A DNA stretch of 6,166 nt from Legionella genomosp. 1 (GTDB taxonomy: Bacteria > Pseudomonadota > Gammaproteobacteria > Legionellales > Legionellaceae), in contig CAMBHM010000091.1 of the NCBI GenBank assembly GCA_945867185.1, positions 1 through 6,166 on the forward strand, read 5' to 3'. Below the pieces are notes generated by a model. The model was not told the origin of the DNA, did not search any database, and saw only the letters and a program-made list of their open reading frames with translations. Below are positions 5,186 to 6,166 of this stretch, one piece after another; position 1 is the stretch's first letter, and the number at the start of each line of letters is the position of its first letter. A program made the position numbers and the translations under genes.

Positions 5186-6166
5186 TAGGTTGCTCCAGCC
5201 AGTGCATTGAATCGGAAGAGCTCTAATAATCGATAACCTCGGTATTGGCCAAACCACAAGATGAAGCCAAGTAGTACCAATAACAGTTCAGGAAAGGCAA
5301 ACATCAAATATTGCATGGGCGCATAACTCATGGCAGCAAAGGCGATAACGGCAGCAACCATACTACCAACTCCTGATTTAATGGCTTCATAGGGTCCTCG
5401 CTCATCCCAGATGATGCACATTCTTTCGATGGTCATTGTGAGGATGACCATCGGGAATAGGGCGACAGATAGGCCTGACTCCAACCCGAGATTCTGGCTG
5501 AGCACGCTGATAAAGATCATCAGTAAAATAACAACGGTGAGTACTGCTGCAAGTCGTGGAACCAGCAGTAGGCGTAGCTGATCTAAATAAAATCGAGCCA
5601 ACAACCCGAAGGAGACAATGAGGGTAAATAAAATGATCCCCCAGATGACATGTGTTTCTCGAAAGGCGAGGGCAATTAATACTGGCATGAAGGTCCCGAA
5701 GGTTTTGAGGCCAATGAAGTTACGCAGTAGCAAAATAATGAAGGCGCCAATGGGAACAGTTAATAAAATTTTATACGTTTCTTGCATTTGAACAGGGAGT
5801 TGTAATAAAGAGAAACGCAAGAGTTGGGATTCCGTTTGAACGCCTCGAAGTTTTGCAATGCTTAAAGCATTAATGGGAGTGGGAGAGACCGTGAGGGTGA
5901 ACTGTGGTTTCTTCCCCCCGATCACATCAAACATGGGTGTATCACCGAATTGCCAGACAAGAAAATCATTGGGTAAGCCTGTCGCTGCGGTTTGGGGGTT
6001 GAGATAGATCCAGTGAGTGCCCTGAAAAACAGCAAGAAGCAGCTTAAAGTCAGCTTTATGTTGTTGACTCAAGTGAATGCCTTGCACCGGTATCGCTTGA
6101 ATTTTTGCTTGATTCAGGACGGTGATAGCGGCTTGACAGAGTGACTTGTCGTTGAATTCATTGCCA
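5185..6166 (-). CDS. Inactive transglutaminase fused to seven transmembrane helices (5' end outside the window)
   Basis: The frame is open to the right edge, so 326 C-terminal residues are visible. A GTG at 6087 is internal, because the frame continues upstream as GNEFNDKSLCQAAITVLNQA. Residues about 1-130 are soluble and match the end of the degenerate transglutaminase-like domain, which should face the periplasm (THWIYLNPQT, FLVWQFGD). Seven hydrophobic helices follow at about 132-148, 156-169, 173-189, 204-223, 231-245, 263-282 and 287-305. Family signatures are LRNFIGLKTFGTFMPVLIAL at the first loop, MTIERMCIIWDERGPYEA in a later loop, and GQYRGYRLLELFRFNAL at the end. These place it in the 7TM_transglut group, always linked with ATP-grasp ligases. 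It is proposed to be the membrane partner of an amidoligase system on a cell-surface substrate, a role known only from genomic association. Its stop shares TAATG with the ATP-grasp gene, which suggests translational coupling. Confidence 0.88.
   Translation of the reverse strand, partial: GNEFNDKSLCQAAITVLNQAKIQAIPVQGIHLSQQHKADFKLLLAVFQGTHWIYLNPQTAATGLPNDFLVWQFGDTPMFDVIGGKKPQFTLTVSPTPINALSIAKLRGVQTESQLLRFSLLQLPVQMQETYKILLTVPIGAFIILLLRNFIGLKTFGTFMPVLIALAFRETHVIWGIILFTLIVSFGLLARFYLDQLRLLLVPRLAAVLTVVILLMIFISVLSQNLGLESGLSVALFPMVILTMTIERMCIIWDERGPYEAIKSGVGSMVAAVIAFAAMSYAPMQYLMFAFPELLLVLLGFILWFGQYRGYRLLELFRFNALAGAT
5193..5196 (-). promoter_or_regulatory. Ribosome binding site for the ATP-grasp gene, inside the upstream gene
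   Basis: GGAG on the minus strand lies 7 nt before the ATG at 5185, within the last codons of the 7TM gene. It decides the start against the longer frame and supports coupled translation through the TAATG overlap. Confidence 0.7.

Noticed and set aside
5186..5257. 24-residue N-terminal extension of the ATP-grasp protein
   Set aside because: It lies wholly inside the 7TM gene in another frame, whereas the ATG at 5185 has a ribosome binding site, a TAATG overlap and the expected family N-terminus.
6085..6087. GTG as start of the 7TM protein
   Set aside because: The frame continues without a stop to the window edge, and the transglutaminase-like domain should extend well beyond it, so the gene is truncated by the window.

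Overview
The window looks like a piece of chromosome from a gammaproteobacterium with moderate GC content. The best clue is the pair at the right end: a seven-helix membrane protein of the inactive-transglutaminase type, followed by a RimK-like ATP-grasp protein. This pair is common in gammaproteobacteria such as Pseudomonas, Legionella and Coxiella relatives. The small outer-membrane barrels and the multi-pass protein with a low-complexity tail would fit the Legionella/Coxiella side, but that placement is an inference from style and not a search result.

Layout from left to right. Positions 2-103 (+) are the C-terminal end of an unrecognised gene. It converges on 132-1007 (-), a fused methionine sulfoxide reductase with the B domain first and the A domain second. 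A 333-bp intergenic stretch (1008-1340) follows. It lies between the divergent msrBA and outer-membrane genes and holds candidate promoters for both directions, a short palindrome, a 10-bp tandem repeat containing the likely extended -10, and a small leader hairpin. Positions 1341-2252 and 2271-3152 (+) are two tandem paralogous outer-membrane beta-barrel proteins, 18 bp apart and almost certainly co-transcribed.

The rest of the window is on the minus strand and is read from right to left. The seven-helix protein (5185 to beyond the right edge) and the ATP-grasp protein (4241-5185) share a TAATG stop/start and form a tight operon. After a 68-bp gap with its own promoter-like sequence comes 3216-4172, a multi-pass membrane protein of unknown function that ends convergently with the barrel genes.

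In function, the window combines oxidative protein repair (MsrB-MsrA), two surface or outer-membrane barrels, and an inner-membrane/cytosol ATP-grasp system whose substrate is unknown. No RNA genes, insertion sequences, CRISPR arrays or att sites were seen. The least explained items are the membrane protein at 3216-4172, which has a G8 tract in its last codons, and the paired barrel family.
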